A stretch of DNA of 64,000 nucleotides from assembly GCF_041381155.1 (NCBI RefSeq), contig NC_091147.1, forward strand, positions 14,532,318 through 14,596,317, read 5' to 3'. The notes beneath the pieces are model-generated. The model searched no databases. It had not been told where the DNA came from and saw only the letters and a list, made by a program, of their open reading frames with translations. Made by a program: the position numbers and the translations under genes. The stretch is from Argopecten irradians (lineage: Eukaryota > Mollusca > Bivalvia > Pectinida > Pectinidae). This document shows positions 23,531-32,840 of this stretch, piece by piece; position 1 is the stretch's first letter; each line of letters starts with the position of its first letter.

Positions 23531-25631
23531 GCCCAGAGGGATCCTGGCGCCCACCAAAGAATGATCTATATCTGACAAAGGAAAGATGGATCTTTTCTCT
23601 ACTTTTTAAACTTTTTCAAACATACTACATATAAAATTTGAGACAGATCGCTTCAGTACCTTTTGAGAAATAGCGGTAACAAACTTCAACTATCAAAATC
23701 TAAGATGACTCCTTGGCGGCCATCTTGTAGATCAATCAGTCCCAAATCACAATATGCACAACTAGGGCCCTAGGGGAACCTACATGTGAAATTTGAGAAA
23801 GATCCATTCAATACTTTCTGAGAAATAGCGATAACAAACTTTGAATATCAAAATCCAAGATGGCTGCCTGGCAGCAATCTTGTTGACCGATCGGTCCCAA
23901 ATCACAATATGCACAACAAGGTCCCTAGGGGAACCTACATATGAATTTTGAGACAGATCCCTTCAGTACTTTCTGAGATATAGCGATAACAAACTTTGAA
24001 TAACAAAATCCAAGATGGCTGCCTGGCGGCCATCTTGTTGACCGATTGGTCCCAAAATGCAATATGCACAACTAGGTCCCTAGGGGAACCTACATATGAA
24101 AATTTCAGACAGATCCCTTCAGTACTATCTGAGAAATATCGATAACAAACTTCAACTGCCAAAATCAAAGATGGCTGTCTGGCGGCCATCTTGTTTTTTC
24201 GATCAGCCTCAAAATCTGTATGGCACAACTAGGGACCAAGGGTACCCTCAATGTGAAGTTTGAACAAAATCCCTTCAGTAGTTCTCAAGAAATATCGATA
24301 ACAAACTTCAACTGCCAAAATCAAAGATGGCTGTCTGGCGGCCATCTTGTTTTTTTTTATCAGCCTCAAAATCTGGATGGCACAACTAGGAACCAAGGGT
24401 AACCTCCATGTGAAGTTTGAACAAAATCCCTTCTGTAGTTCTCAAGAAATATCGATAACAAACTTCAACTGCCAAAATCAAAGATGGCTGTCTGGCGGCC
24501 ATCTTGTTTTTCCGATCAGCCCCAAAATTTGTATGGCACAACTAGGGACCAAGGGTATCCTCCATGTGAAGTTTGAACAAAATCCCTTCAGCAGTTCTCA
24601 AGAAATATCGATTACAAACTTCAACTGCCAAAATCAATGATGGCTGTCTGGCGGCCATCTTGTTTTTTTGATCAGCCTCAAAATCTGGATGGCACAACTA
24701 GGAACCAAGGGTAACCTCCATGTGAAGTTTGAACAAAATCCCTTCAGTAGTTCTCAAGAAATATCGATAACAAACTTCAACTGCCAAAATCAAAGATGGC
24801 TGCCTGGCGGCCATCTTGTTTTTCTGATCAGCCTCAAAATCTGTATGGCACAACTAGGGACCAAGGGTACCCTCAATGTGAAGTTTGAACAAAATCCCTT
24901 CAGCAGTTCTCAAGAAATATCGATAACAAACTTCAACTGCCAAAATCAAAGATGGCTGCCTGGCGGCCATCTTGTTTTTTTTTATCAGCCTCAAAATCTG
25001 TATGGCACAACTAGGGACCAAGGGTACCCTCCATGTGAAGTTTGAACAAAATCCCTTCAGTAGTTCTCAAGAAATATCGATAACAAACTTCAACTGCCAA
25101 AATCAAAGATGGCTGTCTGGCGGCCATCTTGTTTTTCCGATCAGCCTCAAAATTTGTATGGCACAACTAGGGACCAAGGGTAACCTCCATGTGAAGTTTG
25201 AACAAAATCCCTTCAGTAGTTCTCAAGAAATATCGATAACAAACTTCAACTGCCAAAATCAAAGATGGCTACCTGGCGGCCATCTTGTTTTTCCGATCAG
25301 CCTCAAAATCTGGATGGCACAACTAGGGACCAAGGGTAACCTCCATGTGAAGTTTGAACAAAATCCCTTCAGTAGTTCTCAAGAAATATCGATAACAAAC
25401 TTCAACTGCCAAAATCAAAGATGGCTGCCTGGCGGCCATCTTGTTTTTCCGATCAGCCACAAAATCTGTATGGCACAAATATGGACCAAGGGGACCCTCC
25501 ATGTGAAGTTTGAACAAAATCCCTGCAGCAGTTTTTAAGAAATAAGTGATAACAAGCATTGTTTATGGACGGACGACGGACCACGGACGCAGGGCGATTT
25601 GAATAGCCCACCATCTGATGATGGTGGGCTA
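23531..25631 (+). mobile_element. Pearl-like / Helentron-associated element, 12 core repeats
   Basis: Head cccagagggatcctggcgcc; then about 12 tandem core units of about 157 bases, each with a tacctacatatgaaatttga or ctcaatgtgaagtttgaaca block, cccttcagta, and an aagatggctgcctggcggcc inverted-repeat core; then a (ggac)-rich stretch; and finally a terminal hairpin tagcccaccat...atggtgggcta (25604-25631). This layout (short palindromic ends, internal tandem core, simple repeat near the 3' end) fits the bivalve pearl elements, considered non-autonomous Helentrons. Core units fall in two subfamilies. Open frames are products of the repeat. Confidence 0.8.
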
Positions 25632-25785
25632 AAAACTAACAACAGCGACCCAGGCGATTAGAAACACAAAAACTTACAACAGCGACCCAGGCAATTAGAA
25701 ACACAAAAACTAACAACAGCGACCCAGGCGATTAGAAACACAAAAACTAACAACAGCGACCCAGGCGATCAGAAACACAACAAGA
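25632..25785 (+). repeat. 37-base minisatellite, block between two pearl-like elements
   Basis: About four units of the array seen at 23.0-23.5 kb (aaaactaacaacagcgaccc), in the same orientation. Confidence 0.9.
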
Positions 25786-27147
25786 GATCCCAGAGGGATC
25801 TTGGCGCCCACCAAAGAATGATTTATGTCTGACAATGGAAAGAGGATCTTTTCCCTGCTTTTCAAACTTTTTCAAACACACTACATATAAAATTTGAGAC
25901 AGATCGCTATAGTACTTTCTAAGAAAAAGTGGTAACAAACTTCAACAATGAAATCTAAGATGGCGGCCGGTTGGCCATCTTTTTTACCGATCAGTCCCAA
26001 AAAGCATTATGGAGCAGTCCTTAAAGGTACTATGCACAACTAGGGTACAAGGGGAAACTATGCTTGGAATGTGAGAAAGATCCCTTCAGTACTTTCTGAG
26101 AAATAGCGATTAACAAACTTTAACTATCAAAATCCAAGATGGCTGTCGGTCGGTCATCTTGTTCACCGATCGGTCCCAAAATGCAATATGAACAACTAGG
26201 GTTCTAGGGGAACCTACATATGAAATTTGAGAAAGATCCCTTCAGTACTTTTTGAGAAATAGCCGTAACAAACTTAAACTATCAAAATCCAAGATGGCCG
26301 CCTGTCGGCCATTTTGTTCACCGATCGGTCCCAAAATGCAACATACACAACTAGGGCCCTAGGGAACCTATATATGAAATTTGAGAAAGATCTCTTCAGT
26401 ACTTTTTGAGAAATAGCGGTAACAAACTTAAACTATCAAAATCCAAGATGGCCGCCTGTCGGCCATCTTGTTGACTGATCGGTCCCAAAACTAGGGTCCT
26501 AGGTGAACCTACATATGAAATTTGAGAAAGATCCCTTCAGTTCTTTTTGAGAAATAGCGGTAACAAACTTTTAACTATCAAAATCCAAGATGGCCGCCTG
26601 TCGGCCATCTTGTTGACTGATCGGTCCCAAAATGCAATATGCACAACTAGGGTCCTGGGGGAACCTGTATATGAAATTTGAGAAAGATCCCTTCAGCACT
26701 TTTTGAGAAATAGCGGTAACAACCTTTAACTATCAAAATCCAAGATGGCCGCCTGTCGGCCATCTTGTTGACCGATTGGTCCCGAAATGCAATATGCACA
26801 ACTAGGGTCCTAGGGGAACCTACATATGAAATTTGAGAAAGATCCCTTCAGCACTTTTTGAGAAATAGCGGTAACAACCTTTAACTATCAAAATCCAAGA
26901 TGGCCGCCTGTCGGCCATCTTGTTGACCGTTCGGTCGCAAAATGCAATATGCACAACTAGGGTCCTAGGGGAACCTACATATGAAATTTGAGAAAGATCC
27001 CTTCAGTACTTTCTGAGAAATAGCGGTAACAAGAATTGTTAACGGACGGACGGACGGACGGAAGGACGGACGGAAGGACGGACGACGGACGACGGACCAC
27101 GGACGAAAGGCGATTTGAATAGCCCACCATCTGATGATGGTGGGCTA
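25786..27147 (+). mobile_element. Pearl-like / Helentron-associated element, 7 core repeats
   Basis: It begins with the palindrome gatcccagagggatc, then the shared head ttggcgcccaccaaagaatg, seven core units of the aaatttgagaaagatccctt type with gatggccgcctgtcggccat cores, an (acgg)n stretch at 27045-27100, gcgatttgaatagcccacca and the terminal hairpin (27120-27147). It is the cleanest copy, with both end hairpins visible. Confidence 0.82.
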
Positions 27148-27200
27148 AAAACTAACAACAGCGACCCAGGCGATTAGAAACACAAAAACTAACAACAGCG
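27148..27200 (+). repeat. 37-base minisatellite, last block
   Basis: One and a half units (aaaactaacaacagcgaccc, aggcgattagaaacac) directly after the second pearl-like element, ending before the inverted SINE. Confidence 0.85.
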
Positions 27201-27216
27201 AGTATGTTCTGAGAGG

Positions 27217-27436
27217 TTTCGGTTTTATTAGTTTTAACGTCCTATTAACAGCCAGAGTGATGTAAAGATGTGTCGGATTTGTTGGTGGAGTAGACAGTAC
27301 CAGGAGAAAAACCACTGACCAGCAGTCAGTACTTTGCAAATTAATGCCCCACATGAGATACAACCTCTCGACGCAGAGGTGGAGGGCCTGTGGCAATATG
27401 ACGAGACATCGTCACCATTCGGCCACTGTGGCCCCA
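27217..27436 (-). mobile_element. tRNA-derived SINE, inverted copy
   Basis: Reverse-strand copy of the same family. It starts on the plus strand with the complemented tail (tttaacgtcctattaacagc) and ends with the complemented A-box head (cggccactgtggcccc). It lies directly beside the end of the 37-bp minisatellite and downstream of the gene ending at 27869. Confidence 0.8.
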
Positions 27437-27650
27437 TGTTCTGCAAACATGCATAGTAGAACAATATGATTTATATCAGTATATCGCGAAAATTTATGTC
27501 CATGAAAAAGTTGTTAGGCATGAATAAAATGTGAAATTAAAACCATCGAGAAAATGCGAAATTAAACCATGGCGAAAATAAGTTGATTTATAACTGCATA
27601 GATTTATCCTGATTCTTCAGAGAAGACCAATGGATTTTTTTCTACTTAGC

Positions 27651-27656
27651 TTTATT
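27651..27656 (-). promoter_or_regulatory. Candidate polyadenylation signal, uncharacterised gene
   Basis: AATAAA on the minus strand about 210 bases downstream of the stop codon at 27869. It is placed plausibly for a 3' end but is supported only by the hexamer. Confidence 0.3.
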
Positions 27657-27868
27657 ATACAAGAACAATGAATTATATAGGTTCATTTTGCTTCACACAT
27701 AAACTGTAGCACCAAGATACATTACAAATTGCTACTTTCAATGGTGCTAAGTTAATGTATATGACAAAGGCTAAATACACATTGTACATGTAGTGTACCA
27801 TAATTATTATTCCAAGCATTTGGGAACATTTTGTACAAGTTATCCAAGAAAGTCAGTTATTAGGAAAT

Positions 27869-28587
27869 CTATTCGTTTGGCTTTCTAAGTTTACAATACA
27901 TCTTTAAGTCTTGTGTCAAGGTTCCAACAGGCTTAGAAGATATCAAGTTATTGGAAGGCATTCCAATCTGTATCTCCTTATAGAACCTTAGCTTATTTTT
28001 CATGTACTCATGAAATCTGGATTTGTCAAGTTTCACTTTATCATGAAGGTCTTCAACACCAAATGTTTCGAAATTCAAAAATAACCACAGAACTACAGTA
28101 GAGAATACTGAGATTAGAGTCTCTGATGGTGTCACATGCCAAAGTTGTAATAATTCACCTGACTGAAGTAAAATGTCATTCACAGGATCATAAAGAAAAA
28201 CAGATGCATGCTCAGCAGTACAACCAATGGTAGGAATAAACAGCCCAGTTAAACCATCATCCATATTGACCTGTGTAAATGCGTTTGTCACTGTTTCTGA
28301 TACTAACTGGTCTAGCGTACGTAGGTCTGTAAGTACATTTCCATTTCCTCCACCCATCTCAAGAAGCACTTCAGAATTGTCACTCGAGGTAACTTTCCTT
28401 TTCTTTGTAGATGGTTCTGAGGTGGTTGTATCTGGTGATCTAATATCTGCATCATTTGAGATGTTTTTCGACACCATGTTGTGAGAAAAGTTTCGAAAAT
28501 TATTATTTTTATTTTCTTCAAAAACTGTAACTGCAACCATATTGTTCACAAGAATATCAGCTTTTCCATGCCATGTGGAGAAGGACC
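27869..28587 (-). CDS. Uncharacterised gene, last exon
   Basis: The acceptor (tatattctag) at 28588-28589 leads into GSFSTWHGKADILVNN. The frame stays open for 239 codons to the stop. It contains the candidate nuclease-like D...ENK arrangement, a basic low-complexity insert, and the hydrophobic conserved-looking blocks LTGLFIPTIGC, SVFLYDPVNDILL and LISVFSTVVLWLFL. The C-terminus is basic (DLKMYCKLRKPNE). Confidence 0.72.
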
Positions 28588-31500
28588 CTAGAATATAAAA
28601 TAATAAAAATCAACACGATTCACTCTCACAATAACTTATTACAAATAGAAAAAAAAAGTATCTAGATTATAGTGAATGCTCATATAAGGCATGTACATTA
28701 ATTGTTCACAATCTATATAAACATAGAATTGGTACACATTTTTAACATACTTTTAAAAATAGTAAATTCTTGCTATATAGTGTTTCTCATACATACAAAT
28801 ATTTTTTGGAGGGGGACAATATAGACACATCCTCAGATCATAACAAACCAAGAATATTATCCTATCGAAATCACATATCACAATGTAAATTCTTGTTTTT
28901 CACATACATGTACTTATATTTTTTGGAGTTGAGAGAATATTACCCCAAAAAAATATATCAAAATCACAATACAACCATTTATCGATTGCTTTAAACCTTT
29001 CATTTTCGTTAGTAATAGCATTCAACGTTCTTCTCCAACATTGGAAGGGAAATAACTCTGGCAGATTTTATATAGATGTTCTTGTCTAATGCTTCAGAAG
29101 GAAGGGAAGTAATTCTGAGAGATGTATACTTTTTTTCTTTAAATTATAATGTGACTACCAATAAGAGAGAAGGGAGGTAATCTGGACATTATCACTAGAA
29201 TATGGTTCTATGTGAAAAAAAAAAAATCCTTACTATAAACAATATAAGTAATATAACTTACTATAGCTTAATGGATAACAGAATTAATGTAGGTAAATCC
29301 TCCAACAGACAAAATGGAGCACAATACTTAGTATACATGTAGCTGATTTGTTTTATTGGTAAAAGAATTCACTTCTTCTGATTGTCTGAGAGCATGACAG
29401 AAATCAAAAGTCCATACCTATTGATGTATTGCCAACACTAATCTCCACATTAGAATTCCCCGGAAGCTGTTTTTCTGTATCATCTATGATACATTGTTTT
29501 CCAGGAATCAGCTGTGAAAATAGGTGCTGGGTAAGTGCTGCAATAACATTTAATTTACCAGAAGCTTCCTTCATTATTTTTTCTATGGCTGTTCCATGAC
29601 TCCTCCGAGCTGAAATGAAACAAGTTTGTTTAGGCTTTTAAAAGCATAAATAATATGCACAGAGAAATATGAAATTATTTTACTTCACATTTTTTTTCTT
29701 AGACCCCCTAAGTTTTTCATTTCTACACTGCAATTGTTTTTGATAATTATCTAGACCAGAGGCAACTTCGCTAGCCAAGGGTATTAGTCCGATTCTCTTT
29801 CTATTACCCTTGGCATATCTCACTTCAGAACGGGTGGTCCCGCACTGCGCCACCTGCTGGATCACCGCAGTTGCGCCCCTTCCATTTACGTAATAAGCAA
29901 CCAATTAAAAAGCTCGTATCATTGTTGTATGGTTGAAAAAATGGCAGCGCCCTATGAAACATGCGTGTTGTTTGCGACCGATTCAAAATACCAAAGATGA
30001 ACATGTGTGTGAGTCATTTGTTTATTAGTAAGTTCGGACACCAGTTTTTGTGTTTCATGCAGAAGTTCTGCAATGTCCAATTTTGTAACGAGATCGCAGT
30101 ATATCTTTTAATTGTTTAATTTGTGAAACATAAACCACGCACGTACTTTCCAATCTGTTTGGAGAGCAACGTCTCCAAGACGTTCATTTAGCTGGTATAA
30201 AACATCTAATTGATGAAATAGATAGTAATATAACTTCGCTAGGAGTTGATGTTGACAGGCATGACATGCCTGATGCCTCATTATACAAATGTAGGTCACT
30301 ATACTATCGCTTCAGTTCAGTTTTGTTGACATATCAAATCTGCGTTTTCATTGGTCGCCTGAACCTAGCCGCATCCAATCAGAATTTGAAAGCAAAAACA
30401 CCTGTTCTGAAGTGAGATATGCCAAGGGCAGTAGGAAGAGAATCGGACTTAATACCCTTGGCTAGCGAAGTTGGACCAGAGGGTGATATATATATAAACA
30501 TCATACAAGAAAAGTGAGAAAGCTTGAGTTAAAAGGCTTTTTCAAGATTTAAATTATGTAATTTTGGATATGTGGATTTTTTGAAGGTGCGCTGCAATTT
30601 TTTTTCTTTTTTCTTTTTTTTTTCTTTTTTCTCAACTTAGACAGATTCAAAATCTAATTTTGACTACTTTTTTATATATATTTTTTCTATCATTGACCGA
30701 TCATGATCACTACATACATATTCTACAATTGCAATAGTATTGCATGGATTATATATCAAACTAGTACTCCAGTCAATGAATAATTGGTTGCTATGTCTTA
30801 CATCTAATGCAGTGTTTGTTGATTAAGAGTTACTTCCCTTTATACCTGCTGGCTTATTAACAACAATTTAAATTTAAGTAACACATTATCAAACACACTA
30901 ATGATCATGAACAATGTTGGTTTTTATATATTTATATATTTTTTTTTATATTACAGTATATCGTGACTGTTATATTTAGTCATTTGTCGTACATACCAAA
31001 CCTTTTGTGAGTATTAATCCAAGCTAAATTACAGCAAAATTATCTAATCTTTTAAACTATTGATAGCTTACATGTAATTGGTGTATGACATATGTACTGG
31101 TAATAATTGTTATTGTTTTATTGAATTAACCATTGATTTATGGAGTTGAGAGGCATACAACCAATAGCTCCATGCATAGTATTATTACAATATATGAACG
31201 TAGTTCATAAATAATAATAAAATATGCACCTTATATTTGAAGAAAACCTAAATGTGTGTGGTACAGAATTAGACTGAGTGGCAGAGCCGATAATCAATGA
31301 CGAGGTAGCTAAATCAATCGGTAGATCATGATCAATCATCCGACTAGTGTTTGGAGGTCCAAGGTTGGAGCCCTGCTACATTTTCCCCTATATCTCCTGT
31401 AATATATACTAATACTGTGTATACTAAGTAGAGGATATGCTAAATTGTAAGATGTTGTGTTCTGGGAACAAAGACATATATAGAGAAAGGAGGCCAAGGG

Positions 31501-32729
31501 AGGAATGCAGCAGAATTAAACTGGCCATCTTTGGTAAAGCATTGTGACCTTGGGTATTTAAGGAATGATTTTTATTGTTTGTTGTTTTTATAATTACTGG
31601 TGTGTAAACTGCATTTTTTGTACAGATATTTTTAATGATGCGCGTTAGCACGTCATGTTGAAATATCTGTACAAAAAAAGCAGATTACACACCAGTAAAC
31701 AACAAACAATAAAAATCATTCCTTATATTTACATTTCGACCGACCATTTCATTTAAATTAAGTGTTCAAATGAAATAATACCTTGTTTTTCAATGTTATA
31801 CGATGGTTGGAACAGCCGGTCAATTGATGGAATCCCGGAACAGCTGGCTCAATTTGGCGAAAAATGTTGTCAAATTCAGAGAGTACACAAAATTTAGTGC
31901 CACGTTAACTTTATATTTTTCATCCCATTTATACAATATTTTTTAAATATTGTATTTGCTAATATATAATTTTAGATTTACATTACATTTATACATGCAT
32001 GCGCAATTTATTGAAGATTTGTCATACATATACAATATGCCTATCCGGATGCGTATTCACACAACTTGCGGAAGTCAGTGTTCCAGTGTGTGTATTCTTG
32101 CGTGGCAACCACTGCGTTTATGCAAGTGTAAACGATGTCGCAGTTGGTAAGGTTATATAGCAAAAAGAAAACAGAAATGTATATATTAAAATATCAAAGC
32201 TCAATCGGTAGAGCATCGAGACGACAATCCCAGATTTAAATCTTGGTCAGACTACTACATTTAGTTCTCTCCCGTTACATGAATTGTACGCTCACAATAG
32301 CTATATCGATGCTGTAAAGTAATGCTACACTATATTTATATAATTACCATGTAGAAATTCCAGTAAAGACAAGAAACTTTTCGCTATATCTATATCTTCG
32401 TCGTATAGTATGTAGTCGACTCCATCTTCCAGGAAGCCATTGATAATGACCAGTTTGAAAAGATATTTCATGTGGATCAAACCAATATCCTCGGTGTCAG
32501 TAATCCCGACTTCTTCAATGTATGGTTTGAGCTCCACACACGCCTCTGAAAATGCACAGGCCCTTTTTGCGTTGCAGGAGTCTATAACCAGATTGATAAA
32601 TGGTGCATCGTTTTGAACAATATGCATCAAGCATATCTTCACCAGCCTTTCTTCTTCAGATTGTTTAAATGCTCGAATTTTGTCATACACAACATTGCGA
32701 TCACTCATATTTTCGATGTGCGCCGCCAT
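27869..32729 (-). CDS. Uncharacterised protein, three exons; possible PD-(D/E)XK-like core
   Basis: Exons 32729-32348, 29609-29418 and 28587-27869 join in phase (CATG/CT gives Ala; ATAG/GG gives Gly) to a protein of about 430 residues. I do not recognise the family. The N-terminal 127 residues are acidic and look helical, starting MAAHIENMSDRN. The middle exon (RRSHGTAIEKIMKEASGKL) looks helical and polar. The third exon has STWHGKADILVNN followed by VAVTVFEENK, a Lys/Ser-rich insert with TKKRKV (a possible nuclear signal), and then a folded-looking part with GLFIPTIGC and SVFLYDPVNDILL. A GKAD...E-N-K arrangement fits the D...(E)xK core of restriction-like nucleases, but this is inference from a short motif. 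Neighbouring genes give no clue to function. Extra exons within the 2.7-kb first intron cannot be excluded. Confidence 0.72.
29418..29609 (-). CDS. Uncharacterised gene, exon 2
   Basis: This exon is 192 bases between the acceptor tttcatttcag and the donor gtatgg. Its two leading bases complete the Ala codon from exon 1 and it ends with one base of the next codon. It reads RRSHGTAIEKIMKEASGKL, then QHLFSQLIPGKQCIIDDTEK, then VEISVGNTSIG. Splice sites, phase and open frame agree, but it is too short to appear as a long open frame. Confidence 0.65.
29763..30473. mobile_element. Non-autonomous TIR element with 9-bp target-site duplication
   Basis: A 711-base element in intron 1 of the uncharacterised gene. 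Its ends are inverted repeats of about 74 bases starting caacttcgctagccaagggt, and it is flanked by perfect 9-base direct repeats gaccagagg (29754-29762 and 30474-30482). It has no transposase frame. A 9-base duplication with long terminal inverted repeats fits Mutator-like elements; Merlin (8-9 bases) is the alternative. Confidence 0.8.
31290..31400 (+). mobile_element. Second tRNA-derived SINE family, copy 1
   Basis: A different tRNA head: A-box-like gtagctaaatcaatcggtag and B-box-like ggtccaaggttggagccc, followed by tgctacattttcccc. It lies in intron 1 of the uncharacterised gene, antisense to it. A related but more decayed copy is at 32190. Confidence 0.55.
31560..31724. mobile_element. 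Foldback element in intron 1 of the uncharacterised gene
   Basis: The arms aaggaatgatttttattgtt and its complement extend, with a few mismatches and a small insertion, almost to the centre, where gatatttttaatgatgcg faces a matching inverse. The whole 165 bases could fold. Flanks suggest a short tattt duplication, not certain. Confidence 0.65.
32190..32282 (+). mobile_element. Second tRNA-derived SINE family, copy 2
   Basis: Carries agctcaatcggtagagcatc (A box), a mutated B-box region (gatttaaatcttggtc), and the shared tail tactacatttagttctctcc. It lies about 65 bases from the end of exon 1 of the uncharacterised gene. Confidence 0.5.
32348..32729 (-). CDS. Uncharacterised gene, exon 1
   Basis: The start ATG has a good context (aacATGGC) at the edge of a CpG-containing upstream stretch. 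The exon is 382 bases, ends in phase 1 at CATG and is followed by the donor gtaatt. It encodes an acidic, probably helical segment with EEERLVKICLMHIVQND and, near its end, DGVDYILYDEDIDIAKSF. A downstream in-frame Met (MSDRN) could also start translation. Confidence 0.7.
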
Positions 32730-32840
32730 GTTGGTTTTACTAAAAGTGAAGGCGGATCCGGACAGAAACCGTCGAATGATCCGGAATTTTCAAATATTGA
32801 TTTTATACCGGGTACGTATTACTTCGCGCCGGTTTAGAGA
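32730..32840 (-). promoter_or_regulatory. Presumed 5' UTR / promoter region of the uncharacterised gene
   Basis: The stretch directly upstream of the minus-strand ATG is richer in GC and CpG than its surroundings (gcggatccgg, ccgtcgaatgatccgg, acttcgcgccgg), as expected at a weak CpG-type promoter. No TATA box stands out. It has an open frame on the plus strand, probably because it is GC-rich. Confidence 0.3.

Noticed and set aside
24220..25538. Series of open frames with ISITNFNCQNQRW repeats
   Set aside because: They fall entirely within the tandem core of a pearl-like element and follow its unit length; no sign of selection for coding.
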